Positions 35,525 through 45,054 of a stretch of DNA of 64,000 nucleotides are shown here, piece by piece. Position numbers and translations under genes: made by a program. The DNA comes from Dictyobacter aurantiacus (GTDB lineage: Bacteria; Chloroflexota; Ktedonobacteria; Ktedonobacterales; Ktedonobacteraceae): positions 3,720,001-3,784,000 of the forward strand of contig NZ_BIFQ01000001.1 in NCBI RefSeq assembly GCF_003967515.1, written 5' to 3'. The number at the start of each line of letters is the position of its first letter. The stretch's first letter is position 1. The notes under the pieces were generated by a model, which was not told the origin of the DNA, searched no databases, and worked only from the letters and a program-made list of their open reading frames with translations.

Positions 35525-37198
35525 ATGTTGCCAAAGACAAAGGGATTCTGGATTCTGCTGGCCACCATTCTGGGTTCCAGCATGGCCTTCATCGATGGGA
35601 GCGTGGTTAATGTCGCGCTGCCACGCCTGCAGACCGATTTGAATGCGACCGCCGCCAGCGTGCAGTGGGTGGTCGAAGCCTACGCCTTATTTCTGGGTTC
35701 GTTGATCCTGGTCGGCGGCTCCATGGGTGACCTCTATGGACGCAAGCGCCTGTTCGCCATCGGCATCACTATCTTCGCGCTGGCCTCGCTGTGGTGTGGC
35801 CTGACCACCGACATCAACCAGCTGATCATCGCGCGTGCCGTCCAGGGTGTCGGCGGCGCCCTGCTGACACCCGAAAGCCTGGCCATCCTGCGCGCCTCCT
35901 TCGACGCCTCCCAGCGCGGCAAAGCCATCGGACTCTGGTCGGGCTTCTCGGCCATCACCGCGGCGCTCGGACCCGTCCTGGGCGGCTGGCTCGTGCAGTA
36001 CGCCTCCTGGCGCTGGGTCTTCTTTATCAATCTGCCGCTGGCCGTTATCGTGCTGGCCGTGCTGTTCATCTTTGTGCCCGAGAGCCGCAGTGAGCAGGCC
36101 AACCGCCATCTCGACATCGTGGGAGCCCTGCTGGCCACGCTGGGACTCGGCCTGCTGGTCTTTGGCCTGATCGAGGCCAGCAGCTATGGCATCACGCATC
36201 CGCTGGTCCTTGGCTGTGTGGCCGGTGGTATCATTGCCCTGATCGCCTTTATCATGGTTGAGCGGCGCAGCCCGGCTCCCATGATGCCGCTGCAGCTCTT
36301 CCACTCACGCGTCTTCAGCGGCACCAACCTGCTGACCTTCTTTCTCTATGCCGCGCTGGGCGCCACCCTCTACTTTCTGCCCTTCAACCTGATCCGCGTC
36401 CAGGGTTATTCACCGACGGCCGCCGGATCGGCCCTGCTCCCCTTCACGCTGCTGATGTTCTCGCTCTCGCGCTGGTCCGGTGGACTCGTCGCCCGCTATG
36501 GCGCGCGCCTCCCGCTGGTCCTTGGACCCTGCATCGTCGGCGTCGGCTATATCCTGTTCGCCATTCCGGACATCGGTGGCAGCTACTGGACCACCTACTT
36601 CCCCGCCATCGTCGTGCTGGGACTGGGCATGTCGATCACGGTGGCGCCGCTGACCACGGCCGTCATGGGTGCGGTCGCCGATCAATACGCCGGGACCGCC
36701 TCGGGCGTCAACAATGCCGTGGCCCGCATCGCCAACCTGCTGGCCATCGCCGTCTTCACCCTGATCGTGCTGGCCGTCTTCAACGTGGCCCTGGACCAGA
36801 ACCTGGCCGCGCACCATGTCTCGGCCGCCGCCAGCCACGCCCTGGACACCCAGCGCAGCAAGCTCACTGGAGCCGAGGTCCCGGCCAGCTTTGATCCGGC
36901 CACCCGCCAGATTCTGCAAGATGACCTCTCCAACTCGTTCCTCGTCGGATTCCGCATCGCCATGCTGCTCGGGTCGGCCCTGGCCTTTATCAGCGCGCTC
37001 TGCTCCGCCATCACCATCCCACCGCGCTACAGCAAGCTGGCGCCAGCGACCACAAAGAAAGAAGTTAAAGAATTTAAGCCAGATAAGAAGAAGAAAGAGC
37101 GACAATGTAGTGATAATGCGTGTACACTAATGTATGCCCATAGCGATGTTGACTCGCCACAAGGGGTTGATGGAACCGCCACAAAGGCGGATGATTAA
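35525..37198 (+). CDS. MFS transporter, DHA2 type (14 TM)
   Basis: 557 residues with 14 predicted helices. Signatures: LGSSMAFIDGSVVNVALPRLQ at helix 1, GGSMGDLYGRKRLF (motif A) and the motif C-like LGPVLGGWL. This places it in the drug:H+ antiporter-2 family, exporting drugs or dyes; substrate unknown. A charged Lys-rich tail (about 515-557) follows the last helix. It ends 46 bp before the FGGY kinase gene. Confidence 0.9.
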   Translation: MLPKTKGFWILLATILGSSMAFIDGSVVNVALPRLQTDLNATAASVQWVVEAYALFLGSLILVGGSMGDLYGRKRLFAIGITIFALASLWCGLTTDINQLIIARAVQGVGGALLTPESLAILRASFDASQRGKAIGLWSGFSAITAALGPVLGGWLVQYASWRWVFFINLPLAVIVLAVLFIFVPESRSEQANRHLDIVGALLATLGLGLLVFGLIEASSYGITHPLVLGCVAGGIIALIAFIMVERRSPAPMMPLQLFHSRVFSGTNLLTFFLYAALGATLYFLPFNLIRVQGYSPTAAGSALLPFTLLMFSLSRWSGGLVARYGARLPLVLGPCIVGVGYILFAIPDIGGSYWTTYFPAIVVLGLGMSITVAPLTTAVMGAVADQYAGTASGVNNAVARIANLLAIAVFTLIVLAVFNVALDQNLAAHHVSAAASHALDTQRSKLTGAEVPASFDPATRQILQDDLSNSFLVGFRIAMLLGSALAFISALCSAITIPPRYSKLAPATTKKEVKEFKPDKKKKERQCSDNACTLMYAHSDVDSPQGVDGTATKADD

Positions 37199-37244
37199 GC
37201 CTGTGTTTTCTTATAGTTAAGAGTATGTATCTGGAGCGTATGTT

Positions 37245-38738
37245 ATGGATGATACACAGTCACTATCTATCTTAGCGTTAGATGTTGGTACCTCCTCGAC
37301 GCGTGCCCTGCTCTTTGATGGTCAGGGGAACGCCATACCCGACATGGTTTCGCAGCTCACCTATCAGCTCACCACGTCCCAGGAGGGCGAAGTCTCGGTG
37401 GATGCCGATCACCTGGTAGATGTGGTGGCCCAGACCATCGATGAAGTGCTGAAGAAGGCTGGCCAGGAGGCCAGCTCGATCCGGGCCGTGGCCATCGACA
37501 CCTTCTGGCACAGCCTGCTGGGGGTCGACGAAAACAACCATCCTCTCACTCCTGTGATTACCTGGGAGGACACGCGCGCCTTCGACACCGCCCGCGATCT
37601 ACGCAAGGAGTTCGACGAGAAGGAGGTTCACGACCGCGTCGGGGTACGCTTTCACGCCAGCTACTGGCCGGCCAAGCTACGCTGGCTCTCGCAGAATCAA
37701 TCTAAAGTCTTCAAGCAGGTCAAGCAGTGGATCTCCTTTGGCGAGTATCTGCATCGCAAGCTGCTGGGCAAGTCGGTCTGCAGCCTCTCGATGGCCTCGG
37801 CGACCGGCATGCTGACCACAAAGACGCGGCAGTGGGATGATGAGCTGATCAAGGCCCTCGGCGTGCGCCGCGAGCAGTTTCCTGACATCGGCGATGCCGG
37901 TGATGCCCTCAAGGGACTGCAGGGAGATTATGCTAAGCGCTGGCCTGCCCTGCGCGATGTGCCCTGGTACCCGGCCATCGGTGATGGTGCTTCGGCCTGC
38001 ATCGGCACCAGCTGCATCACCACCCAGAACTGGTCCCTCACCATGGGTACCTCCAGCGCCATCCGCGTCGTCGTCGATCCCGCGCAGATTTCGGTGGCGC
38101 CCCTGGGCCTCTGGCTCTACTTCATTGATAGCAAGCGCGCCGTCATGGGAGGAGCCATGAGCGAGGGCGGCAACCTGCTGGCCTGGCTCTCCGAATCCTT
38201 CAAGCTCCCCAAACTGGAGGAGGCCGAACCCAAAGTGGAGGCGCTCAAGCCGGACAATCATGGCCTGACCATCCTACCCTTTATCTCGGGTGAGCGCAGC
38301 ATCGGCTGGCACGCCGAGGCCCGCATGACCATCTCAGGCATCTCCACGCGTACCACGCCTGAAGATATTCTGCGCGCCGGCATGGAGTCGCTCGCCTACC
38401 GCCTCAGCGTCATTCATTCCGCGCTGCTGCAGGCCCTGAATATGAAGGCCTCCGATCACCGCCTGATGGCCAGTGGTGGCGCGCTCTTCCACTCCCCGCT
38501 GCTGCGCCAGATCATCTCCGACACCACCGGCACCGCCATCTACCCATCACGCGAACAGGAGGCCTCCGCCCGTGGAGCCGCCCTGCTGGCCCTGGAAGCC
38601 CTGGGCATCATTCCCGATCTCGCCAAACTCCAGCCCAGCGTCACCGACCCCACGAAGCCCGATCATCACAACGGCGACATCTACCGCCGCGCCCTCGCCC
38701 GCCAGGACGACCTCTACCACCGCCTCCTCCCCGATTGA
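37245..38738 (+). CDS. FGGY-family carbohydrate kinase (gluconokinase-like)
   Basis: 497 residues. N-terminal ATPase core LALDVGTSSTRALLFD; VITWEDTRA binds sugar; the second half has GDGASACIGTSC, MGTSSAIRVV and MASGGALFHSPLLRQIISD. Best match is gluconate kinase in the FGGY family, although xylulose or other sugars remain possible. Phosphorylates its substrate with ATP. Followed by REP-like repeats. Confidence 0.88.
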   Translation: MDDTQSLSILALDVGTSSTRALLFDGQGNAIPDMVSQLTYQLTTSQEGEVSVDADHLVDVVAQTIDEVLKKAGQEASSIRAVAIDTFWHSLLGVDENNHPLTPVITWEDTRAFDTARDLRKEFDEKEVHDRVGVRFHASYWPAKLRWLSQNQSKVFKQVKQWISFGEYLHRKLLGKSVCSLSMASATGMLTTKTRQWDDELIKALGVRREQFPDIGDAGDALKGLQGDYAKRWPALRDVPWYPAIGDGASACIGTSCITTQNWSLTMGTSSAIRVVVDPAQISVAPLGLWLYFIDSKRAVMGGAMSEGGNLLAWLSESFKLPKLEEAEPKVEALKPDNHGLTILPFISGERSIGWHAEARMTISGISTRTTPEDILRAGMESLAYRLSVIHSALLQALNMKASDHRLMASGGALFHSPLLRQIISDTTGTAIYPSREQEASARGAALLALEALGIIPDLAKLQPSVTDPTKPDHHNGDIYRRALARQDDLYHRLLPD

Positions 38739-38768
38739 GGAGAGGGGGTCGTATGTGTGGAGGAGAAA

Positions 38769-38964
38769 TCGGCCGCAAGGGCCGAACCTACGGGTCGTAT
38801 TTATTCTCACATTTCAAATATCCATCTTTATGAAATGCAACAAGAAAGGCGATAACGTAGGTTCGGCCCTTGCGGCCGATTTTCGTTCCCCCCACGGAAA
38901 TGCCTCTTCATGGATGGGCCCTTGCGGCCGATTTTCGTTCCCCCACGGAAATGCCTCTTCATGG
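38769..38964. repeat. REP-like hairpins and short tandem repeat
   Basis: A plus-orientation copy (38769-38785 with ACCTAC tail) faces a minus copy (38863-38879, GTAGGT before it). Then about 47 bp containing GCCGATTTTCGTTCCCCC and TGCCTCTTCATGGATGGGCC occurs twice (about 38875-38968). It is the densest cluster of this repeat family in the window. Confidence 0.7.
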
Positions 38965-38978
38965 ATGGGCCAACGTTT

Positions 38979-40670
38979 TCAAATGGGGAGGGGGAAATCG
39001 GACGCGAGGTCCGAACATATGGGAAAATAACGGGCCATGCGTTTGGCGATGCGGGCTCGTTGCGATGGGGAATATATGGCCATGATGTGGCGGTCGGGCC
39101 GCACAACCATCACCATCCGCGAATTTCCTCGAAGGAGACGTGTGAGCTGGCCGCTACCATCCCATATATATGTGGCATTCGGGTCTGGCTTTGGCGCTTG
39201 TTCCAGGGCGTCCCGTGTGGGACAGAGATAGATGGATTGGGCATTCAGCCCTGCCCATAATTCGTGCTCTTCTGAGATCTCCATGTTGTCCTCATTCGAG
39301 AGCCGGAAGATGGAGAAACCATGGCCGAGGATGTGGTCCAGCGGCACCTGTTGTCCCTCGGAGATGTGGACCATGGGCTGGGGCAGCATGCGTCCGCTGT
39401 GGTGACCGGGGAAGCGCAGTCCGGCGCGGTGGATGGGCTGGGGCTTGACCTGCATTTCTGATAGCCACTGGCGCAGCGCCACGATGCGCTGGATGTTCAG
39501 GAAGGCGTGGTCGCGCAGGAAGGCCAGCGCGGGCTGCGTGGGCATGATGAAGTTGCCGAGCAGGGACGAGAAGATGATCATGCGAATGACGTGCGGGCGT
39601 CGTTCCTGCTGATAGGTCTGTAGCAACTGTGGGGTAGCCTGTCCTCGCAGGACCAGCGCCAGCTTCCAGCACAGGTTGTGGGCGTCGCGCAGCCCGCTGT
39701 TCATGCCCTGACCGCCAAAGGGCGGCATCAGGTGGGCGGCGTCCCCCAGCAGAAAGATACGCCCCACGCCGAAGGAATCGGCGACCGTGGCGTGAAAGGT
39801 ATACACGGTCTTGCGCATAATCGCGGGCGCCCCCGGCTGGCGCGCCATGTCCCATTCCGGCAATGTGTTCAGCGCCTGCTGGATCGCTTCGCTGATGCAT
39901 TTATTATCCAGCCACTGCTCATCCTGTTCGTGGGATTTGAGCATAAACTCCCAGCGCCGCCCACCATCGGGATAGGGGACCGTCACGGCCGGGCGCTCCG
40001 GATTGCAGAAGAAGATGATCGGGTCCGTGCCGTCCCCATGGTCGATGGCATCCACCACCAGCCAGCGCTGTGAACGCTGCCGTCTGCGCGGTGGTGCTTT
40101 CCGTTTATTGATACCGGCCAGGGACGAGAAGATCTCGCGCGGACCCGGCGCGCGCAGGGCGATCTGGAGCTGCTGGCGCATGGCGCTGCGACCACCATCG
40201 CAGGCCAGCAGGTAATCACAGTCCAGGGACCACTCGCGTCCTTCATGAGAGCGCAGTCGCAGGCAGACGCCATGTTCATTCTGGGTGAATGACTCGACCG
40301 TCTGTCCGAAGTGGGTGGAGACGCTGGGGAAGCGCTGCAGGCCGGCCAGAAAAATCTCTTCCAGCGCTGGTTGATAGAAGGTCGAGATCTGTGGATGGCC
40401 AAACGGCTGCTGCGTCGGGGAGATGCGGGCCAGATAGTGTCCCTGCGAGACATAGTGGGCCTCGCGCTGGAGCAGCGCGTGGGCGCGGATCTCATCGGCC
40501 AGTCCGATCGCCTGGCAGATACGCAGTCCCTCGTCATCGATCGTGATGGCGCGGGGCTGTTCGGCCAGACCCGCGTTGCGCTCGATCAGCAGCGTCTCGA
40601 TGCCGGCCTGGCCGAGCAGATTGGCGGCCACCAATCCGGTGGGGCCCGCCCCCACGATCGCCACCCGCAC
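38979..40670 (-). CDS. FAD-dependent aromatic monooxygenase (TfdB/PheA-like)
   Basis: 563 residues from a GTG two bases after the ketosynthase-beta stop. FAD Rossmann motif VAIVGAGPTGLVAANLLG, DG motif ACDGGRSAMRQQL and GD motif FLLGDAAHLMPPFGGQGMNSGLRDAHNL are complete. Such enzymes hydroxylate phenolic or polyketide rings. Its last 15 or so residues (ICSDLASDFPLPI) are encoded by a REP-like repeat (38998-39014), so the native C-terminus may have been replaced. Final gene of the ketosynthase operon; probable tailoring enzyme. Confidence 0.9.
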   Translation of the reverse strand: MRVAIVGAGPTGLVAANLLGQAGIETLLIERNAGLAEQPRAITIDDEGLRICQAIGLADEIRAHALLQREAHYVSQGHYLARISPTQQPFGHPQISTFYQPALEEIFLAGLQRFPSVSTHFGQTVESFTQNEHGVCLRLRSHEGREWSLDCDYLLACDGGRSAMRQQLQIALRAPGPREIFSSLAGINKRKAPPRRRQRSQRWLVVDAIDHGDGTDPIIFFCNPERPAVTVPYPDGGRRWEFMLKSHEQDEQWLDNKCISEAIQQALNTLPEWDMARQPGAPAIMRKTVYTFHATVADSFGVGRIFLLGDAAHLMPPFGGQGMNSGLRDAHNLCWKLALVLRGQATPQLLQTYQQERRPHVIRMIIFSSLLGNFIMPTQPALAFLRDHAFLNIQRIVALRQWLSEMQVKPQPIHRAGLRFPGHHSGRMLPQPMVHISEGQQVPLDHILGHGFSIFRLSNEDNMEISEEHELWAGLNAQSIYLCPTRDALEQAPKPDPNATYIWDGSGQLTRLLRGNSRMVMVVRPDRHIMAIYSPSQRARIAKRMARYFPICSDLASDFPLPI

Positions 40671-40672
40671 GA

Positions 40673-41920
40673 CTAGCTCTCCTTCCGTAGCGCCAGCGCG
40701 ACATTGGCCCCGCCCGCCCCGCGTCCGCCGACGAGCGCCACGCCCCGCCGTTCTGGTAGCTGATAGGCCTGATCGCGCACCAGCCGCAGTCCATGCTGTG
40801 GATCGAGCTCCTCACAGTTGAGCGTGGGCGGAATGTGGCCATGCTTGAGGGCCAGTAGCGCCGTAATGGTATCGATGGCGCCAGCGGCCGCGTAGCTGTG
40901 GCCAAACATGCTGCGCGGCACGCTGGCCGGGATCTGTGGCAGCAGCTCGCCGAACACCTGGCGCAGCGCCTCGCTCTCGCCACGATCCGATGCCGGAATG
41001 GCCCGGCCATCCAGGCTCAGGTAGGCCACTTCCTCCATCGCGACGTCGCCCGCCAGCAACGCCTGCTCAATGGCCCGGGCGTAGCGCGTACCATCCTGTG
41101 ATGGCGGCTGCAATCCCAGGGCATCGTTGGTCTGTTCATAACCCACAATCTCGCCATAGATGGTGGCTCCACGCGCTATCGCGTGCTCATATTCTTCGAG
41201 GATACAGATGCCAGCCCCTTCCGCCAGGATCATCCCCGATGCCCGACGATCGAAGGGACGATAGCCCATTGGATCGTTGTTGGTTACGCACTGGCCCTGC
41301 TGCGCCAGGACGAGCAGGATAAAGGGATTGAGAAAGGCCTCACAGCCTCCGGCGATGATGATGTCCGCCGTTCCACGCCTGATCGCCCGATAGGCCATCC
41401 CCAGCGCGTCGAGTCCGCCGACGGTATCGTTGACCGGCGTCTTGCAATAGCCCTGGATGTGGTGGCGGATCGCCGTCTGTCCCACGTTGGAGACATGCAG
41501 CCAGGCGATGGCCGTATAGGCGCTCATGAAGCGCGGTCCACGCTGGTAGAGCGACTCTATCTGCCGCAGCACAAACTCGACCCCACCCATGGTATTGGCG
41601 ATCACCGCTCCCACGCGCTCCGCGTCCTCCTGCTCCAACTGCAGCCGCGCGTCCCGCAGCGCCTCATCGATGGCGGCCAGCGCGAAATGGGTCATGCGAT
41701 CGGTGCGCAGCGCTAGCTTGCGCTCAACGTAGTCTTCAACCAGGAAATCGCGCACCGTGCCCGCTACACGGATGGGAACCTCCCCTTCGTGACACAGCGC
41801 GTTGATGCCCGAGATCCCATTGCTAGTCGCGTGCCAGAAGGCCTGCTGCCCGATGCCATTGGGTGCCACCACGCCGAGTCCACTGATCACCACACGTCTC
41901 TGCTGTCTCTGTTTATTCAT
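40673..41920 (-). CDS. chain-length-factor-like ketosynthase (KS-beta)
   Basis: 415 residues from the ATG at 41920, whose ATGAATAA overlaps the upstream ketosynthase stop. Thiolase fold of FabF type, but the nucleophile Cys is replaced by Thr166 (NDTVGGLDALG), the first catalytic His by Asp304 (SLDGRAIP) and the Lys by Arg (VPRSMFGHS). The last His remains. These losses match KS-beta/CLF subunits that pair with an active KS to set chain length. Translationally coupled to KS-alpha, as expected for a heterodimer. Confidence 0.88.
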   Translation of the reverse strand: MNKQRQQRRVVISGLGVVAPNGIGQQAFWHATSNGISGINALCHEGEVPIRVAGTVRDFLVEDYVERKLALRTDRMTHFALAAIDEALRDARLQLEQEDAERVGAVIANTMGGVEFVLRQIESLYQRGPRFMSAYTAIAWLHVSNVGQTAIRHHIQGYCKTPVNDTVGGLDALGMAYRAIRRGTADIIIAGGCEAFLNPFILLVLAQQGQCVTNNDPMGYRPFDRRASGMILAEGAGICILEEYEHAIARGATIYGEIVGYEQTNDALGLQPPSQDGTRYARAIEQALLAGDVAMEEVAYLSLDGRAIPASDRGESEALRQVFGELLPQIPASVPRSMFGHSYAAAGAIDTITALLALKHGHIPPTLNCEELDPQHGLRLVRDQAYQLPERRGVALVGGRGAGGANVALALRKES

Positions 41921-43217
41921 GCCACCTATCCCAATCCGCTCGCCCCAACAACAACGCACTATTGACGCCTCCAAAGCCGCTCGAATGGGTCACCGCCAGC
42001 CGTACGCTGGCCTCTCGTGCCTGGTTGGGCACATAATCCAGGTCGCATTCTGGATCAGGCTCCTCCTGATTGATCGTAGGCGGGATCACCTGCCGATCCA
42101 GCACCAGCGCCGTCACAACGGTCTCGATGGCGCTGGCCGCCCCCTGGCTGTGTCCGATCATCGATTTGGTGGCGCTGATCGGGATGCGTGCCGCGTGCTC
42201 GCCCAGCACCGCCTTGTAGGCAGCAGTCTCGGCCCGCTCATTGGGAGGGGTCGAACTGCCATGGGCATTGATATAGCCGATCTCCTGCGGTGTCACCCCC
42301 GCCTCATCCATCGTCTGGCGCAGCAGACGCTGCAGCGGCTGACCTGAGGCTGGCAGGGACGTCATATGGTGGGCATTGCTATTGGAGGCAAAGATCACGA
42401 TCTCGGCGTAGATATGGGCGCCGCGTGCTAACGCGTGCTCTCGTTCCTCCAGAAGCAGGACCCCGGCCCCCTCGGCTACGACAAAGCCGTCGCGCCTGTT
42501 GTCGTAGGGACGCGACGCGCGGCTCGGCGTATCATTGTAGCCGGTGCTGAGCGCCCCCATCACGCAGAACACGTCCAGCAGCGTGTAGCTGATCGCCGAG
42601 TCCGTTCCCCCGGCCAGCATCAGGTCCGCCGCCTCCTCCTGAATAGCCCAGAACGCCTGCCCGATGGCGTCGGCGCCGGCCGAGCAGCCCGTGGCGATCA
42701 CCAGGCTGGGACCATGCAGATGGTGGTGGGCTGCGATACTGCTGGCCGCCGCGTGCGACATCATCAGCGAGGCCGGAAGCGCCTCATCCTCTATCAGGCG
42801 TGGCGGACACGCGCCCTGGTCCGTCATGCGTACCCACAGGCGCTCCCCCTCCTCCAGGCAGGCCAGGGCCAGACCCATCATCACCCCCGTGCGTTCGCGT
42901 TGCGCGGCGGTCAGCGCGTCGCCAATCTGAGCATCATCCAGCGCCATATTGGCGGCGGCCAGTGCGAACTGCGCGGCGCGGTCCAGCGACGTAATCTCAT
43001 TGGGAGTCAGGCCAAATTGTAGCGGATCAAAGTCGGCGACCTCGCCCGCCACCTGTGAAGGTAGAATTGAGGCATCGAAGCGCGTAATACGCCGCAACCC
43101 TGAACGGCCAGCCAGGCAGGATTGCCAGAACGGTTCTTTTCCAATGCCATTCGGGGCTACTACTCCCAGGCCAGTAATCACCACGCGCCGTAATGGCGAA
43201 TTCAGGGTTGCATCCAT
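41913..43217 (-). CDS. beta-ketoacyl synthase (KS-alpha, FabF-like)
   Basis: 434 residues from the ATG at 43217, chosen because GGAG of the preceding ATGGAGAAGCG lies six bases upstream; the alternative is the ATG at 43229. Complete active site: Cys178 (ATGCSAGADAIG), His319 (NAHGSSTPPNERAE), Lys351 and His356 (ATKSMIGHSQG). Condenses malonyl-ACP with an acyl chain. Sits between a degenerate alpha/beta-hydrolase gene and KS-beta. No acyl carrier protein gene is visible in the operon, so it must use one from elsewhere. Confidence 0.92.
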   Translation of the reverse strand: MDATLNSPLRRVVITGLGVVAPNGIGKEPFWQSCLAGRSGLRRITRFDASILPSQVAGEVADFDPLQFGLTPNEITSLDRAAQFALAAANMALDDAQIGDALTAAQRERTGVMMGLALACLEEGERLWVRMTDQGACPPRLIEDEALPASLMMSHAAASSIAAHHHLHGPSLVIATGCSAGADAIGQAFWAIQEEAADLMLAGGTDSAISYTLLDVFCVMGALSTGYNDTPSRASRPYDNRRDGFVVAEGAGVLLLEEREHALARGAHIYAEIVIFASNSNAHHMTSLPASGQPLQRLLRQTMDEAGVTPQEIGYINAHGSSTPPNERAETAAYKAVLGEHAARIPISATKSMIGHSQGAASAIETVVTALVLDRQVIPPTINQEEPDPECDLDYVPNQAREASVRLAVTHSSGFGGVNSALLLGRADWDRWHE

Positions 43218-43232
43218 TCGCTTCTCCATGTG

Positions 43233-44147
43233 CTATTGCTGTAGTTGTTTAAGCGGACCTCTTCTGGTATCGCGTGCCGCCAGAAATGCCTCTATCAGTG
43301 GAGTTACCGTCTCGGCACGCGAATACATAAAGAAGCGCTCCCTACCAGAAACGACGTGGTAGCCCGCGCAATTAGGTAAGTGCCGGGCCAGCCAGCGCGT
43401 CTTTGCCTCCGGTGAGAGGGCATCATCGGTACGATTAATTAAGAGAATGGGCATGGTCAGCCCGCTAAGGCGCTTGCGAATGTCAAAATTGTGGATAATG
43501 GGCAGGACCGAGCATTTATAGACGAACGGCCACTGGCTGATCTTGCAGAACTGTTCCTCGATCAGGTGGCGGGGCAGTGAGGGCGCGGTATGGTTATCCA
43601 TGCTGTGCGACATGATATAGTTGATGACGTTGGCGCGCAAAATAGAGGCCGGCAACACATATTCCACCGGCAGGCGATAGAACAGTTCGTGCAGGAACCA
43701 GATAAAGGGATGCGGCTTAATGCGGTAATCGGCTCCCTGAGCGATGATCGTCAGTGAGCGGCAGCGCTGTGGATAACGCAGGGCGAACTCGAACAGCACC
43801 ATGGCCGCGTCACCATGCCCCAGCAGGTCGGGACACTCCAGCCCCAGGCCATCGAGCACCTGGCGCAGTTCTTCCGCCCGGTCATTGGGCCCAAACGGCG
43901 TCTTGCGCATCTCCTGGCGGCGATACAGGATCACGCGCCGCGACTGGCTCATCTGGCGCACCTGGCGTGAATAGACAAACTCAAGGTGCTCCAGGATGGG
44001 CACAAATACCAGCGGCTCACCCCGGCCGATATCGATGAGCGGCAACTCGATCGTACCAATTGAACGTTGCTGCCAGAGCGACTCTATATAATTCACATCC
44101 TCATGAAATGTTGTATCATCGATCCAGCGATCTGTCGAAGTGGTCAA
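43233..44147 (-). CDS. alpha/beta-hydrolase-fold protein lacking nucleophile
   Basis: 304 residues from a TTG start behind GGGGAGGC. The fold is recognisable (GEPLVFVP..., GLECPDLLGHGDAAMVLFEFALRYPQR, MPILLINRTDDALSP), but the elbow reads G-H-G-D-A with Gly112 where Ser belongs. The C-terminal catalytic His is absent (SGRERFFMYSR in place of a GxGH-type motif). Hence probably a non-catalytic or repurposed protein. First gene of the ketosynthase operon, 15 bp before KS-alpha. Confidence 0.85.
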   Translation of the reverse strand: MTTSTDRWIDDTTFHEDVNYIESLWQQRSIGTIELPLIDIGRGEPLVFVPILEHLEFVYSRQVRQMSQSRRVILYRRQEMRKTPFGPNDRAEELRQVLDGLGLECPDLLGHGDAAMVLFEFALRYPQRCRSLTIIAQGADYRIKPHPFIWFLHELFYRLPVEYVLPASILRANVINYIMSHSMDNHTAPSLPRHLIEEQFCKISQWPFVYKCSVLPIIHNFDIRKRLSGLTMPILLINRTDDALSPEAKTRWLARHLPNCAGYHVVSGRERFFMYSRAETVTPLIEAFLAARDTRRGPLKQLQQ

Positions 44148-44535
44148 TGGCTGCCTCCCCTTATATGCATATCTGCTTTGCTCTGTGTTAATGATTGTGC
44201 GTACATCCTTCTTAATATATATAAGGCATAGTAGAAAGAAAAACAGAGCAGCAGCTTTGCAATCACTAAACGTATGAACTCCATGATTCTACAGCATTAC
44301 AATTTCATACCTCCGGTCACGGGATACAAAAATACCCCTGTGTGAGCGTTGCCGGTGACGATTTGTCAGGTGTAGAACATGGTCTTATCCTATTACTGTA
44401 CCATTTTGGCTTAATCAGCGGTTATTTCGCGCCCCGATTGGGTGCGATTCATTTTTTGCAAAAATCGGCACAACAAAGGCGCCTGAATGCTCCATATGGA
44501 TCTTCAGGCGCCTGATTGGAATGCTGGTAACCCTA
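44148..44535. other. intergenic: operon leader and terminator
   Basis: 388 bp. The left part is the leader of the ketosynthase operon, with no clean promoter seen. At 44477-44513 an 11-bp perfect stem AGGCGCCTGAA / TTCAGGCGCCT probably terminates the Lys-rich protein gene on the minus strand, but only a weak T tract follows. Confidence 0.5.
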
Positions 44536-44769
44536 CTACGTATGCCTCTTTTCAGACTCTTTTGCCTTCTTCGCGGCTTGCTTCATCTCTTTCTCGGCCT
44601 GTGAGCGCGGAATCTTCTCGACCCCCTCTAGCTCATCGCCGGAACGTTTGGGAGCGGCTTTCGCGGCCCTTTTAGCCGCATCAGATAGCTCTTTCTTCTC
44701 TTGCTGCTTCTCTTTGTCTGAAATGGGGTCCGTCTTTACCTTTTCGTACTTCCCCTTATTCGGATCCAT
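44536..44769 (-). CDS. small Lys/Glu-rich protein
   Basis: 77 residues; about a quarter Lys, with many Ala and Glu (SDAAKRAAKAAPKR, EKEMKQAAKKAKESEKRH). No Cys, no membrane segment; likely disordered or helical. A few such proteins bind nucleic acid, but none is recognised here. Start ATG at 44769 with GGAGGAAAGACC upstream. Confidence 0.65.
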   Translation of the reverse strand: MDPNKGKYEKVKTDPISDKEKQQEKKELSDAAKRAAKAAPKRSGDELEGVEKIPRSQAEKEMKQAAKKAKESEKRHT

Positions 44770-45054
44770 GTGGTCTTTCCTCCAGTGTAGTTAACGATCA
44801 TTCTGGAGAAATCCTTTTCACCTCAACGTATCCTTTTTACTAACGGTGATGTACTTTACTTTGTAGCCAGGCTCCGCATATGCACGCACAATATGCATTG
44901 AGTCATATGAGAGTGTGAGCAATGCGTGGCTTTTATGTGACACGCATTGTCAGGGTTGAACGTTTCTCAGCCACACCGAGGACCATATTGTCCGCTGGAG
45001 GACATATGGTATAACAGAACTTAAGAATTTAAGAAGATATGAAAGGGTAAAACC

